From Saccharolobus shibatae B12 (GTDB lineage: Archaea > Thermoproteota > Thermoprotei_A > Sulfolobales > Sulfolobaceae): a DNA stretch of 64,000 nucleotides. The translations under genes and the position numbers were made by a program. The stretch is taken from positions 2,138,001-2,202,000 of the forward strand of contig NZ_CP077717.1 in NCBI RefSeq assembly GCF_019175345.1, written 5' to 3'. The notes below the pieces were generated by a model. It ran no database searches. It worked only from the letters and a program-made list of their open reading frames with translations, and had not been told where the DNA came from. Shown here one piece after another: positions 26,025-35,316 of the stretch; position 1 is the first letter of the stretch, and the number at the start of each line of letters is the position of its first letter.

Positions 26025-27177
26025 CGTAACTCTTAAACAATGCACTACCTATTAACGTAGTGAAAAGCGACATGAAAACTATACCTTCAAACTCCTCCAA
26101 GTTTAGCGCATTATACGAAAGGCCTATAGAAGCAATAACTAATCCAGTCTCACCCCTAGGTACCATTCCAAACGCTACTGTATTAGCAGCTTTCACATTT
26201 CTTAAGTAAGCTAGGGCGAATGGGAAGATTCCTAGCCACTTGAAAGCGGTTGCTATAGCAGTTAATTCTAAGGATAGCAATAACGTATTGAGATTAAGTG
26301 TTAGGAAATTAACTTCAGCTCCTATATATACAAAAAATAATGGTCCAAAAACACTAAGTAATGTGTTACTAATTTCTTTAATTTTTTCGCTTTTTATACT
26401 ATTTGCAAAAGCAACTCCAGCAACGAAAGCTGAAATTATAGGAGAATATCCCAATGAAACCATTAATAACGTCAGGCCAAATAGCACCGCTAGCGGAAAC
26501 TCCTCAATGTACTTATCGCTTAATCTATCAGTGATTTTCGGAACTAAGATAACTGAGACTGTTAAAATAACCAGCCATATGACAACAAGAGTAATTATTT
26601 TCAAACTGATAGAGGTAACGCTTGTAGACGTACCTTGTAAAATAGCTAGAATGACTGACAATAAGAGTAAGTCAACTACGTCATCAGATGCTGCTGCGGA
26701 TACCATGAAATTTATTCCCTTACCCTTCAATTTCTCTTCCTCTATTATGGACGCTACAGCTGCAAGACTGGTAGCTCCCATTGCGGCACCAAGTATCAAC
26801 GAGGAATCTAAACCAAAATTTGGCATATAGAAGTAATATGCTGCGAGAAAAGGTAATAATGCACCAAATGTTGCGCCTAGGAATCCTAGAATTCCAGAAG
26901 ATTTTATCGGTGCAATTCCATGTTCTAAACCAGAGGCAAATATTAACAGAATTACTGAAAACTCGGCTAAAAATTCGATATAACTATTTATACTTATCAA
27001 GGAGAAACCCACTAACTGATTTAATAAAGAACCTAAGGCATAAGGACCTATTATCATTCCAGCCAATAATTCGCCTATCAGCTTAGGCAAACTGTACTTC
27101 TGTACAAGAGAGCTTAAAATTTCCGCTAGCAAGATGAATATTGATACATCAAAGAGTGCCAAGATTATTGGATTCAT
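26002..27177 (-). CDS. CPA2 family Na+(K+)/H+ antiporter, 391 aa
   Basis: An integral membrane cation/proton exchanger of the CPA2 (KefB/NapA) family with about 12-13 helices. The pattern PKLIGELLAGMIIGPYALG after the first helix, GATFGALLPFLAAYY, LGAAMGATSLAAVASIIEE and the SAAASDDVVDLLLLSV region containing the paired aspartates in helix 6 (D-D, residues about 164-165, the ion-binding site) are diagnostic. GMVPRGETGLVIASIG near the end is the conserved helix 11 motif. It probably helps keep internal pH near neutral in acid. The TATA-like element at about 27203-27214 is 27-30 bp before ATG 27177, so the message is likely leaderless. Confidence 0.88.
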   Translation of the reverse strand: MNPIILALFDVSIFILLAEILSSLVQKYSLPKLIGELLAGMIIGPYALGSLLNQLVGFSLISINSYIEFLAEFSVILLIFASGLEHGIAPIKSSGILGFLGATFGALLPFLAAYYFYMPNFGLDSSLILGAAMGATSLAAVASIIEEEKLKGKGINFMVSAAASDDVVDLLLLSVILAILQGTSTSVTSISLKIITLVVIWLVILTVSVILVPKITDRLSDKYIEEFPLAVLFGLTLLMVSLGYSPIISAFVAGVAFANSIKSEKIKEISNTLLSVFGPLFFVYIGAEVNFLTLNLNTLLLSLELTAIATAFKWLGIFPFALAYLRNVKAANTVAFGMVPRGETGLVIASIGLSYNALNLEEFEGIVFMSLFTTLIGSALFKSYAKKHLVS

Positions 27178-27200
27178 GTGATACTATGAAAACAAAAACA

Positions 27201-27301
27201 TCTATTAAACTTTTTATCAGTGTTCGTACCCTTCTTCATCAAATCTAGTGAGCTGGGCTCATCACTATACTGAAGATATTGATAAACGTCTATTAAACTT
27301 T
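27201..27301 (-). promoter_or_regulatory. Duplicated promoter element for antiporter and sRNA
   Basis: TCTATTAAACTTT (plus-strand reading) occurs at 27201-27213 and again at 27289-27301, exactly 88 bp apart. On the minus strand it reads AAAGTTTAATAGA, a BRE/TATA-like box. The first copy is about 27-30 bp upstream of the antiporter ATG, and the second is the same distance upstream of the C/D RNA. The matching context (AYGTTT after it) suggests the sRNA unit arose with a copied promoter. Confidence 0.55.
27213..27268 (-). ncRNA. C/D box guide sRNA
   Basis: The minus strand carries box C GTGATGA (27259-27265), a 10-nt guide (27249-27258), a D'-like CTAG (27245-27248), box C' TTGATGA (27236-27242), a 15-nt segment with the second guide (27221-27235) and box D CTGA (27217-27220). 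The first guide with one base of D', GCCCAGCTCAC, is complementary to GTGAGCTGGG of the universally conserved large-subunit rRNA region near the peptidyl-transferase centre, with one G-U pair at the end. The second guide (GGGTACGAACA next to D) was not matched. A TATA-like box about 27 bp upstream gives it its own promoter. Confidence 0.75.
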
Positions 27302-27305
27302 CCGC

Positions 27306-27821
27306 CTAGACAGAAGGAGGAAGTTCAATTACTTTAGTCTTCACATATTTAGATTGTAAAGAGGATATGATCTTATCCCAACTTTCTCCCGGATTGCCCT
27401 TATTTACACCAATTTTTAACTTATTTTCCCCAACGATTTTTGCTAAATAATAAGTACAGAAGGGTTTCGCTACGCAGTTTTCACAATTAGTGTACACATT
27501 TGAATGCAAGTTCATGTAAACAACTTGCTTATCATTAGTAACGTAAATTATCCCTTTCTTAAGGTTTAACGAACCATCAGCCTTTTCAAAAGGGAATACC
27601 AGTTTGACGTTAATCATGTTCTCCTTAAGTATCCTTAACTTGTTAAGATAGTCTCTGATGTAATAATAATAACTTTTACTGTAATTTTCCCTTGAATCTT
27701 TGACAAGGACGTTCATTATTTTAATATCGCTTATTTTAACAAAATCATAATAGTCAATTAAGACAATATTATTATCTTGTCTTATGGGTCTTTCAACAGT
27801 AACTACTTTAAACTCACACAT
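27306..27821 (-). CDS. Hypothetical protein with a cysteine cluster, 171 aa
   Basis: I do not recognise this family. The C-terminal half carries a compact cysteine group, NCENCVAKPFC (C-x2-C-x5-C, around residues 126-136), probably together with the cysteine in the start segment MCEF. That arrangement resembles an iron-sulfur or zinc site. The N-terminal part is mixed strand and helix with lysine-rich charge. The start is set at ATG 27821 because TTTTTATAATAA lies about 27 bp upstream, which would give a leaderless message. A longer frame to 27887 would overlap the upstream gene by 17 bp. It follows the TIM-barrel gene on the same strand. Confidence 0.5.
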   Translation of the reverse strand: MCEFKVVTVERPIRQDNNIVLIDYYDFVKISDIKIMNVLVKDSRENYSKSYYYYIRDYLNKLRILKENMINVKLVFPFEKADGSLNLKKGIIYVTNDKQVVYMNLHSNVYTNCENCVAKPFCTYYLAKIVGENKLKIGVNKGNPGESWDKIISSLQSKYVKTKVIELPPSV

Positions 27822-27870
27822 TTCAATAATGAGTATCGGAGAGTTATTATAAAAACCTTTAATGTTGGTC

Positions 27871-28536
27871 TTATTGAAAATCAACATTAACTCTCTTCAA
27901 TAGTCCAATTGCGTTCTTATATGCAACACCTTCATCGTAACCGTGATTATTAATAAAGAGTTTTGCGCTTTGAATTAAATTAAGAGAATTATAAGGAGCA
28001 TCACTGCCGTAAATACTACTTCTTGGATCGATAATTGTCGAGGTATGGTTCACTACATAATAAACCCTCTCGTCGTTAATAACGTGTTTACTATTAATGA
28101 GTACAACGGGAAAAGTATATTTATCCAATAACCATTTTAGTTCATCTAAAGAAGGATCATAAAGTACTAGGAATAATCCTTTCCTATTTATTAGTTCGTA
28201 CACGAAACTAAGTGATGGGTGAAGCAATGAAAAGTTGTGGTGTTTTGGACTTAGAACAATACCGATTATTCCCCTTTCCACTTGTCTAAGAAGCTCTACT
28301 TGAGGAGGAACTCTGCATCTCGGATTATATATACCCAGCCTAAGTATGTAATCTTTCTTTCCCCAAAGGTATTGCTGATAAAAACCATCCACACAACAGT
28401 CACACGAGTACTTATAAATCGGATTTAATACAATTCGATTTATCTCTATTTTATCCTCTCTTAGTTTAGGCTCTTCTAGGTAATTATATAGTTTTATTCC
28501 GTAATGCGTGTTAAAATCTATGAAGGAAAAAACCAT
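27871..28536 (-). CDS. Putative TIM-barrel metal-dependent hydrolase, 221 aa
   Basis: A short protein resembling the amidohydrolase/TatD-type barrels. It starts with a strand and DFNTHYG, which recalls the first barrel motif D-x-H-x-H, although only one histidine remains. It later shows LSPKHHNFSLLHPSLSFVYEL in outline (His-His after a strand) and the end motif GSDAPYNSL, like the S-D-x-P/W of late barrel strands. Several cysteines (YSCDCCVDG) are unusual. The barrel appears compressed and may be partial, so activity is uncertain. It lies 22 bp upstream in the sequence order from hdrB1's end and could be read through from the Hdr operon. Named by pattern only. Confidence 0.45.
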   Translation of the reverse strand: MVFSFIDFNTHYGIKLYNYLEEPKLREDKIEINRIVLNPIYKYSCDCCVDGFYQQYLWGKKDYILRLGIYNPRCRVPPQVELLRQVERGIIGIVLSPKHHNFSLLHPSLSFVYELINRKGLFLVLYDPSLDELKWLLDKYTFPVVLINSKHVINDERVYYVVNHTSTIIDPRSSIYGSDAPYNSLNLIQSAKLFINNHGYDEGVAYKNAIGLLKRVNVDFQ

Positions 28537-28557
28537 ATATAATATTGGGGAAAAAGG

Positions 28558-29471
28558 TTACAAATACCTTTTGAGTACTGACATTGGATTAGTGATATTA
28601 GCTGTAAGTAAAGTTTCTTCTGGACTATGTCCAAAGGCGAAAGCTACCAGTTGTGAGAAGTAAGCTAATGGTGTCCTTAGATCTTCCCCATATTTTTGAG
28701 CTATTTTCTCCATGTTAGTTTCAATAGCTACGTGACCTAGTGGACAATCTGTTACTAATATTTCCGCACCGTTTCTCTTAGCCTCCTTTAGTATTCTAGC
28801 CTCTAAGTGTAAGGCTACCTCTACATCAGAGTAAACGTGGGGACCACCACAGCACATTGTTTTAGCCTCAAATGGTACGACTTCCGCACCTAATGCCTTG
28901 AGTATTTCATCCATGAAGAACGGTCTCTCTGGATCATCCCTCATTTTCATATATCCAGCCAAAGTATACGATTTGGGTCTAACGTATAGACAACCGTAGT
29001 AAGGTGCAACTTTTAGTCCAGTAAGTGGTCGTTTCACCTTAGTCTTGATAGCCTCAATCCCTACTGTGTTGTAAATATACTCAACAGCGTGAACTAGCAT
29101 CAGCTTCAGATCGTAATTTTTAGTACCCATTTTTTCTAAATACACATTTGTCTTTTCTCTTAGTTTGGGGTATTTAGTTAGGTAATATTGAGTTCTAGAT
29201 AAGGAATAGTGACAGCCGGGACAAGCTGAAACTACTGCATCAGCTCCCATTTCTCTTGCTAACGCTAAGTTTCTTGCTGGTAGCAATATCCCTGCCATAG
29301 TATTTACGTTCTTTACTTCTAATGCACCACAACAGTTATAGTCCTCGATTTTCTCTAATGGGATACCTAAATCTTGTACTACTAGTTTTAATGAGACGTC
29401 ATAAGATTTGCCTAATCCGTCTAAAGCACAGCCTGGATAAAACGCTACTTTACCATAAGGTGTAGGTAATG

Positions 29472-29475
<4 letters not shown>
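28558..29475 (-). CDS. hdrB1: Sulfur-oxidation Hdr-like subunit B1 (CCG-domain protein), 305 aa
   Basis: A subunit of the cytoplasmic sHdr complex. It has two cysteine-rich CCG-type segments: PGCALDG with NCCG (about 14 and 44), SACPGCHYS, and then YYGCLYVRP with MCCGGPH further on. In methanogen HdrB these ligate the non-cubane iron-sulfur clusters that do disulfide chemistry. The pattern holds here, so a catalytic role in sulfane-sulfur or lipoyl-bound sulfur oxidation is likely. It is translated with hdrC1 through a 4-bp ATGA overlap. It is the last clearly Hdr gene of the minus-strand cluster that begins at dsrE2. Confidence 0.9.
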
Positions 29476-30150
<675 letters not shown>

Positions 30151-30164
<14 letters not shown>

Positions 30165-30834
30165 GTTGGATCACCCTAAGGAAAGATTTGAGACCTAAAA
30201 CCATGGCTGTAGTAGAAAGGTGAGATGGATAAAGTCCACCTCCCTTTCTATCCACAGCCAGTAGAGTTGCGTAATCTACGTATCTAACGTAGGAGTATAC
30301 TAAAAAAATTGAGGCGTAATAATAAGTAGGTGAGTCTAACCCAAAGATTGAAAGAATCTCCCTCAATTCGGAAACCGCGTCAAAATAATCCTTTTCATTC
30401 TTCAACACTACTCCATCCTTTAGTATGTAAGTGATGGAACCAGAATTTTTGTTTGGGTTCCACAACCATCTAGTCCACAATGGATACTTTTCTGGTTCTA
30501 AAAAGTGAATTATTTCCCTAGCCATATCCTCTATGTCTTCTGGTTCACTTGCCTTAAGCAAAGTAAAAGCTTTAACTCTTTCACCGTAAGGCAAATCCTT
30601 GTTTCTAAGGGTTTTGAAGGCTAATTTAATCTTATCAATTCCATTATTACCTATAATTTCATTGTAATGCCTCTTAGCATAAAATATCACATCAAATAAC
30701 TTCTTTACATCTTCCTCCGTATTGATCTCTAAAGAATTGAGGAAATCGGTCTTCATTTGCATTGCTTTAATTATTACCGATAGTGACTCCTTAGGATTAT
30801 TTCTCACAGTATTATTTACATCCTTAGCTAACAT
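30151..30834 (-). CDS. sHdr-cluster conserved hypothetical protein, 227 aa
   Basis: This gene sits at the position of the conserved 'hyp' gene between hdrA and hdrC1 of sHdr clusters in archaea and bacteria. The protein is soluble, helical, and rich in charged residues ([40 protein letters not shown]). Several tryptophans and tyrosines cluster in the middle, and no iron-sulfur or nucleotide motif is present. I do not know its role; by position it may be a structural or assembly component of the complex. It is 43 bp after hdrA in the same direction and overlaps hdrC1 by 14 bp, so its translation is tied to the complex. Confidence 0.75.
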
Positions 30835-30877
30835 CGCGTTAAAAATATCCCTTACATAGTCAACGTTTAAAAAAATG

Positions 30878-31984
30878 TTAATGATGTACCACCTTCGCTT
30901 CTGCGGTTTTCTTTGCGAAATCCGACTCTTCCCATATTCCGTGAGTAACGTATTCGTATGCTTTCATTGCTGCAGCATATCCCTCGGTTATTGAGTCTGA
31001 GATAGTTTTAGGTCCGGTTATTGCACCAGCTAAGAATACTCCTTTCTTAGTGGATTGGACTGGTAATCTATCGGGATCTAACGGCTTAACGAAACCGTGC
31101 TCTTCAAACTCCAATCCCAATATCTTAGCCACTTGTTTTGAACCCAATCCAAGTTCCATTCCATTAGCCAATATCACCATATCATAAGGTACAGCCAATG
31201 CCCTATTCAAGTTCATTGTGTCTTCTCCCTTTATTATCACAGTATCATTAGGACCTCTCATGAACTCTGAAATTCTACCTCTAATATAGCCAACTCTATA
31301 ATCCAATTGCGATTTCCAGTATAATTTATCCTCCATTAGACCATAAGTTCTTATATCCATGTAGTAGATGTGAACTATTGCATCTGGAATTCTCTGTTTG
31401 ATCTCCATAGCTTGCTTTATTGAGACAGCACAACACACTCTTGAGCAATATGTATTTCCTACTGTGGCATCCCTAGAACCTACACATAATAATATCGCAA
31501 CTCTTTTAGGTGGAGTTCCCTTAGTGGTAACTAGCTTATTCTCATGGAGCATGCCCTCTATGTCAGATATTTGGTATATGTTGGGAATTATACCATAACC
31601 GTATTCGTACTTCCTTCTAGAATCGAAGTGCTCAAAACCTGAAGCCGCAATTATAGCGTTAACTTTCTCCACCTTTACATTGCCCTTCTTATCCTTAATA
31701 CTTACCTCAAAGCCATCAGAGGTGTTTTTAGCAGCATCAACTATGCTTTCCATGTAAATTTTAACATTGCCATTCTCTTGAACAGTCTTCACTAATGGAT
31801 CGATAACCTCAGAAGCTGGTCTTAACTCGGGGAATAATAAACTATACTTTAGCCTTTTGGGCGTACCACCTAAGAACGACTCTCTCTCAACAAGTGTAAC
31901 ATTAATTCCCATATTTGCTAGTTCTTTAGCAGCTGAGAGACCTGCAGGCCCAGCACCTATAACTAGGACGGATTTACTAGCCAC
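30878..31984 (-). CDS. hdrA: sHdr flavoprotein subunit HdrA, 368 aa
   Basis: The FAD-binding centre of the sHdr complex. The Rossmann motif is VIGAGPAGLSAAKEL (GxGxxG at residues 10-15), followed by ERESFLGG with the adenosine-binding glutamate. A second cysteine-bearing region, CVGSRDATVGNTYCSRVCC, at about residues 150-168 matches the HdrA family segment that ligates an iron-sulfur cluster. FLAGAITGPKTISDSITEGYAAA near the end is the second FAD motif. At 368 residues it lacks the added ferredoxin domains of methanogen HdrA, as is normal for sHdrA. The start is GTG at 31984, with AGGTGGTGA as Shine-Dalgarno. It lies between hdrB2 and the hyp gene. Confidence 0.92.
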   Translation of the reverse strand: MASKSVLVIGAGPAGLSAAKELANMGINVTLVERESFLGGTPKRLKYSLLFPELRPASEVIDPLVKTVQENGNVKIYMESIVDAAKNTSDGFEVSIKDKKGNVKVEKVNAIIAASGFEHFDSRRKYEYGYGIIPNIYQISDIEGMLHENKLVTTKGTPPKRVAILLCVGSRDATVGNTYCSRVCCAVSIKQAMEIKQRIPDAIVHIYYMDIRTYGLMEDKLYWKSQLDYRVGYIRGRISEFMRGPNDTVIIKGEDTMNLNRALAVPYDMVILANGMELGLGSKQVAKILGLEFEEHGFVKPLDPDRLPVQSTKKGVFLAGAITGPKTISDSITEGYAAAMKAYEYVTHGIWEESDFAKKTAEAKVVHH

Positions 31985-32041
31985 TTAATCACCACCTTTT
32001 ATTAAGTAAATTAAATTTAAAAAACTTTGCTTTTACTCTTT

Positions 32042-33355
32042 TTACTTTGGAACCTCCTTCTTATACCACTTTACTCTATCTGGCAAGGATAGGTAGAAGT
32101 CAATCTTTCTATGCTTTGGATACAAGTATTGAGGCTCAGCATTACCTTCTCTTAAATCTTGTAGATATTGTACAAACTTCTCTTTATAGTCATCTACTGG
32201 AACGCCTATCCTTCTTAAGAAACCTTCGACATCTGTTGCGTGCCAGTGAATTTGTGCAATTATGTATGGATCTGCACCCATTGCTAAAGCCGCAAACTGC
32301 GCATCAGCCAATACCGGTAAGTTATAATTGAAACCATGAGCCTTTCCAGCCCACTGACTCTTATCTAGTGTGGTAACACATCCTGTATCTGAGGTTACGA
32401 AGACGTCAGCATTTCCCTCTTCAACCGCTGGTATAACCTTCTTAAATAATGCAAAACTCCTACTGAATTCCCTCTCTGTTAGGATATGTCTAAATCCGAA
32501 TCCACAGCAATCCCACCAAGTGGAGTAATCCACTAATTTAGCACCGAAATTCTGTACAGTTCCAGATGGGGCTGCTGGTCTTCTACCTTGGAAGACTTCA
32601 GGATCGTAAACAGTGTCCTCTGGAACTAACTTATAAACGTGACATGGAGTGTGTACTGCGGCCTTTATGTTTTCTAGATTGTACTTTTTCTGTTGTGCAG
32701 CTTTCTTACTCATTACATATAACCATTCAGAATAGTGAACTACCTCTTCTGGTATTACAATATCCATGTCCAGTTTTCTCATAATTGGTCTTAGCTTATC
32801 TCTTATCTCCTTGTGTAGTATTATCATGTTCCTAACTTCTTTATAATGGCCAAATGAGGTTCCACAATGTATTAATGGGAAGTAACCTGTTTCATAAGCT
32901 CTCCACATGTTCCTTACATATACTCCTGCCAAGGCTACTGGGTTAGATGCGCCAGAAGCGTGATAGTTCCATCCAGTACATGAGGTCTGATGGGGTTCGT
33001 CTAGATAATCTATCTCTAACTTATTCATCACCCAGAAAACAGAGGTTGGATAACCGGGAATGTGACCACATTGCCCACAACTCTTGTGATGCCATAGTTT
33101 GGTTGTGGGTATTTTCTTTGGAGATCCATTTAGTGTTTGCGCTTCTACTGGATTGTTATAGGGCTTAATGTGATGTATAATGATTTCGCCCTTATCCTCC
33201 AATTTGTACATTTCCTCTTTAACGTGTTCTAGCCCATGAGGTGTACTATACCTATAAATTATCCTCTGATAAACTTCATTCCAATCAACATTATCGGACA
33301 TCGGGAAGGCTTCTTGAACAGCCTTTTGAATTTGCTTCTCTTCTTGACTCAACAT
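32042..33355 (-). CDS. hdrB2: sHdr subunit B2 (CCG-domain protein), 437 aa
   Basis: The second and longer HdrB-like subunit. CCG-type cysteines occur at CGQCGHIPG, TSCTGWNYHAS, HCGTSFGHYK, HTPCHVYK and WDCCGFGFRH, followed by TSDTGCVTTLD. In sHdr complexes B2 is thought to carry a cubane or non-cubane cluster site distinct from B1. The extended N-terminus without cysteine (about 90 residues) and a C-terminal helix with HWHATD are also typical. It starts at ATG 33355 behind AGGTGG, and a TATA-like box (about 33385-33395) marks a separate promoter, so it can be expressed apart from hdrC2. hdrA follows 57 bp later. Confidence 0.9.
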   Translation of the reverse strand: MLSQEEKQIQKAVQEAFPMSDNVDWNEVYQRIIYRYSTPHGLEHVKEEMYKLEDKGEIIIHHIKPYNNPVEAQTLNGSPKKIPTTKLWHHKSCGQCGHIPGYPTSVFWVMNKLEIDYLDEPHQTSCTGWNYHASGASNPVALAGVYVRNMWRAYETGYFPLIHCGTSFGHYKEVRNMIILHKEIRDKLRPIMRKLDMDIVIPEEVVHYSEWLYVMSKKAAQQKKYNLENIKAAVHTPCHVYKLVPEDTVYDPEVFQGRRPAAPSGTVQNFGAKLVDYSTWWDCCGFGFRHILTEREFSRSFALFKKVIPAVEEGNADVFVTSDTGCVTTLDKSQWAGKAHGFNYNLPVLADAQFAALAMGADPYIIAQIHWHATDVEGFLRRIGVPVDDYKEKFVQYLQDLREGNAEPQYLYPKHRKIDFYLSLPDRVKWYKKEVPK

Positions 33356-33356
33356 T

Positions 33357-33398
33357 CCACCTTATTTATATTAGTTATTTCAGATTTATAAACTTTAT
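33357..33398 (-). promoter_or_regulatory. Promoter and ribosome binding site of hdrB2
   Basis: On the minus strand AAGTTTATAAATC (about 33383-33396) is a TATA-like box, and AAGGTGGA (33356-33363) next to the ATG is a strong Shine-Dalgarno match. This splits the Hdr cluster into an upstream dsrE2-tusA-hdrC2 part and an hdrB2-hdrA-hyp-hdrC1-hdrB1 part. Confidence 0.6.
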
Positions 33399-33525
33399 TT
33401 TAAAACTTCTTTCTAACAAGAAGAAAGGGTAAATATAATTTTTATCACAACTTGAGGGAAAAACGTTAGTTACAGATACAACCAACTCTCTCTTAGTATT
33501 ATGATACAGTTTATATAGTAACAAA

Positions 33526-33562
33526 CTTTACAGAAAAAATACTTTTATTAGAAAAAAGTATA
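33526..33562 (-). terminator. T-rich hairpin after hdrC2
   Basis: ATACTTTT (33539-33546) and AAAAGTAT (33554-33561) form an 8-bp stem right after the hdrC2 stop. On the minus strand the arms and flank give two runs of T (CTTTTTTC and TATTTTTTC), the usual archaeal termination signal. Confidence 0.5.
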
Positions 33563-34405
33563 CTATAACTCTAACCAACTATCTGGTAAGTCCTCTTCCT
33601 TTAACTCTCCTTTCTCCCACTTCTCCTTGATCTCCTCTAATTGCTGCTTCCTTTCCTCATATATGTCCATGATCATATCATATAAGTCCTTATCGACGTT
33701 CTTTAAGGAATCTAGAACCCCTGCTTCTACAAATATAGTCATCATTTCAACTGCAGTCTGTAATGAAGCGTGCCAGCCTATATCGGTCCTTTGTAAAAGA
33801 TCCACTGGAACTGCCTTCCTATACACATCCATATTCTTAGACTCCTCTACAGCTTGTGGTCCCCAATCTGGGAAGGCATCGGGTTGGATCATATCTGGTG
33901 TAACTTGATTACCCGTTGTGATTACTGTTAATAAGACTCTTCTATAAGGAGCTAATACTTCCTTAGCTGATTGCAAACCAAATTTCACAGCGTACTCTCT
34001 TAATACCATTATCAAACCAGCGATTTCATTATTAAATGGACATCTCATTGAGCAAGTGTAGCATTGTACACAAGCCCAAACCTTCTTATTAACGAACTCC
34101 CATATCTTGTCCACTTCATTCCTCATCATGTACTGTATCATTTCCCTAGGACCGAAATCGTAGAATTTTGCCGCGGGGCAGCTTGAGGTACAAACGCCGC
34201 AGTTCAAACACCCTCTTAAATACTCGTCATATCTGAAATCACTCTTAACAGCTTCCCAGAACTTTATCGCTACTTCTCTATCCTCTGGTTTTAAATTGCT
34301 TAGTAAATTCCTCTCTTCCTCAGGTAGTGGTCCTTGAACATCATATGACATATCTAGAAATCTTGGATCGTCAGGAAGAGGAGGCAATATAGTCTTAGTA
34401 GCCAT
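33563..34405 (-). CDS. hdrC2: sHdr subunit C2 (4Fe-4S ferredoxin-type), 280 aa
   Basis: The second electron-transfer subunit of the sHdr complex. Two [4Fe-4S] motifs are present, CLNCGVCTSSCP (about residues 62-73) and CVQCYTCSMRCP (about 112-123), with the helical linkers expected in HdrC. The C-terminal 50 residues are a charged helix (EERKQQLEEIKEKWEKGE). It starts at ATG 34405, with a TATA-like GTTTATAAG just upstream. It comes after tusA (68-bp gap) and before hdrB2, although a T-rich hairpin and a new promoter separate it from hdrB2. The pair C2-B2 is expected to form one arm of the dimeric complex. Confidence 0.9.
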   Translation of the reverse strand: MATKTILPPLPDDPRFLDMSYDVQGPLPEEERNLLSNLKPEDREVAIKFWEAVKSDFRYDEYLRGCLNCGVCTSSCPAAKFYDFGPREMIQYMMRNEVDKIWEFVNKKVWACVQCYTCSMRCPFNNEIAGLIMVLREYAVKFGLQSAKEVLAPYRRVLLTVITTGNQVTPDMIQPDAFPDWGPQAVEESKNMDVYRKAVPVDLLQRTDIGWHASLQTAVEMMTIFVEAGVLDSLKNVDKDLYDMIMDIYEERKQQLEEIKEKWEKGELKEEDLPDSWLEL

Positions 34406-34473
34406 ACCATTTCACAATTAAATAGAAGAATTAGATACTTATAAACTTTGTTAAAAAAGAATTCTAGCTTAAC

Positions 34474-34716
34474 TTATTTCATTCTTTTAATTAATATCCT
34501 CGTTACTCCTCCTTGTTGTTGTATGTCAACTACTTGGTTTCCGGTTCTCCTAGCCCACGCTTCAATGTCTGGTTTCGCAGCTGGGTCTGTTGCAAGTATT
34601 TCCAAAACTTCACCAACATTTATCTGCTTAATTGCCTTTGCAGTTTCCAAAACTGGGCCTGGACAATACATTCCCCTAGCATCTAACGTCTTTGCAATCC
34701 TAACCTCTTGAGACAT
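34474..34716 (-). CDS. tusA: Sulfur carrier protein TusA, 80 aa
   Basis: A small sulfur-relay protein with the defining CPGP motif (C18 in LDARGMYCPGPVLE) and the usual two-layer alpha/beta fold length. Its cysteine carries persulfide or thiosulfonate. In Metallosphaera a homologue moves thiosulfate or sulfane sulfur between DsrE3A and the Hdr system. It is encoded 11 bp downstream of dsrE2 and upstream of hdrC2 in one direction, as in other Sulfolobales. A second TusA-like gene occurs at 45257-45529. Confidence 0.93.
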   Translation of the reverse strand: MSQEVRIAKTLDARGMYCPGPVLETAKAIKQINVGEVLEILATDPAAKPDIEAWARRTGNQVVDIQQQGGVTRILIKRMK

Positions 34717-34727
34717 ACCCTCTCACC

Positions 34728-35159
34728 TCAGATGAATAGAGTGGTTCCTCCTTCCGCTCTATCCAAAAATGTGGCGACACCAACTACATCATCTACGAAC
34801 TCAGCTAGATCTTCTCTCTTTATTCCGAAGAACTCCATAGTGGTGGAGCATGCAAATACTTTAACTTCTCCAACCTCCTTAGCTTGTTGTACTAGTTGAT
34901 GCCACATTGGGAACTTCATTTCCTGCATCTTTTGCATCATTACTGGACCCATTTGTTCGTAGTTCTTATCAATCTGAGGTGGCTGTTGACTATTCAAACT
35001 CCTTTTCGTGATTGCTTGTAACCCCCAAAATGTGAAGAACAAGTTAACTTCATATCCAGATGCTGCTGCACCTGATGTTAAAATTCCAACTGGCATTAAC
35101 TTATCTATCGTACCAGAGAAGACTATTATTGATAATTTCTTCTTCTTTTCTTCGACCAC
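34728..35159 (-). CDS. dsrE2: DsrE2-type sulfur relay protein (DsrE2B-like), 143 aa
   Basis: A member of the DsrE/DsrF family, soluble variant of DsrE2. The start KLSIIVFSGTIDKLMPVGILTSGAAASG is like the DsrE2 beginning (FSGTLDKA...ATGAAAMG), with FFTFWGLQAIT following. The conserved cysteine is in VKVFACSTTMEFFGI (about residue 104). Only one such cysteine is seen, in contrast to the two of DsrE3A. DsrE2 forms without membrane helices, as here, are called DsrE2B. It begins the minus-strand sulfur operon with GTG at 35159 and a GGTGA Shine-Dalgarno sequence. Confidence 0.85.
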   Translation of the reverse strand: MVEEKKKKLSIIVFSGTIDKLMPVGILTSGAAASGYEVNLFFTFWGLQAITKRSLNSQQPPQIDKNYEQMGPVMMQKMQEMKFPMWHQLVQQAKEVGEVKVFACSTTMEFFGIKREDLAEFVDDVVGVATFLDRAEGGTTLFI

Positions 35160-35316
35160 TTTTTCACCATATTTATTTTTACGTTTAAGTTATTTAAGCT
35201 TTATCCTTTTCATTTATTTTAATTATTTCCTATTTTCCGCAACCTATTAGTAGAGAATAAAGGTTTAATAAAAAATTTAAGTAAGTTCTTTAAGAAGTTA
35301 TAATTGGGAATAAAAT
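35160..35316. promoter_or_regulatory. Divergent promoter region of dsrE2 and dsrE3A
   Basis: Both sulfur-relay operons start here and point away from each other. On the minus strand a TATA-like TAAATAACTTAAAC (about 35185-35202) precedes a GGTGA Shine-Dalgarno site and GTG 35159. On the plus strand AAAAAATTTAAGTAAG (about 35268-35284) is the likely TATA box for dsrE3A. No strong palindrome was seen. Confidence 0.5.
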
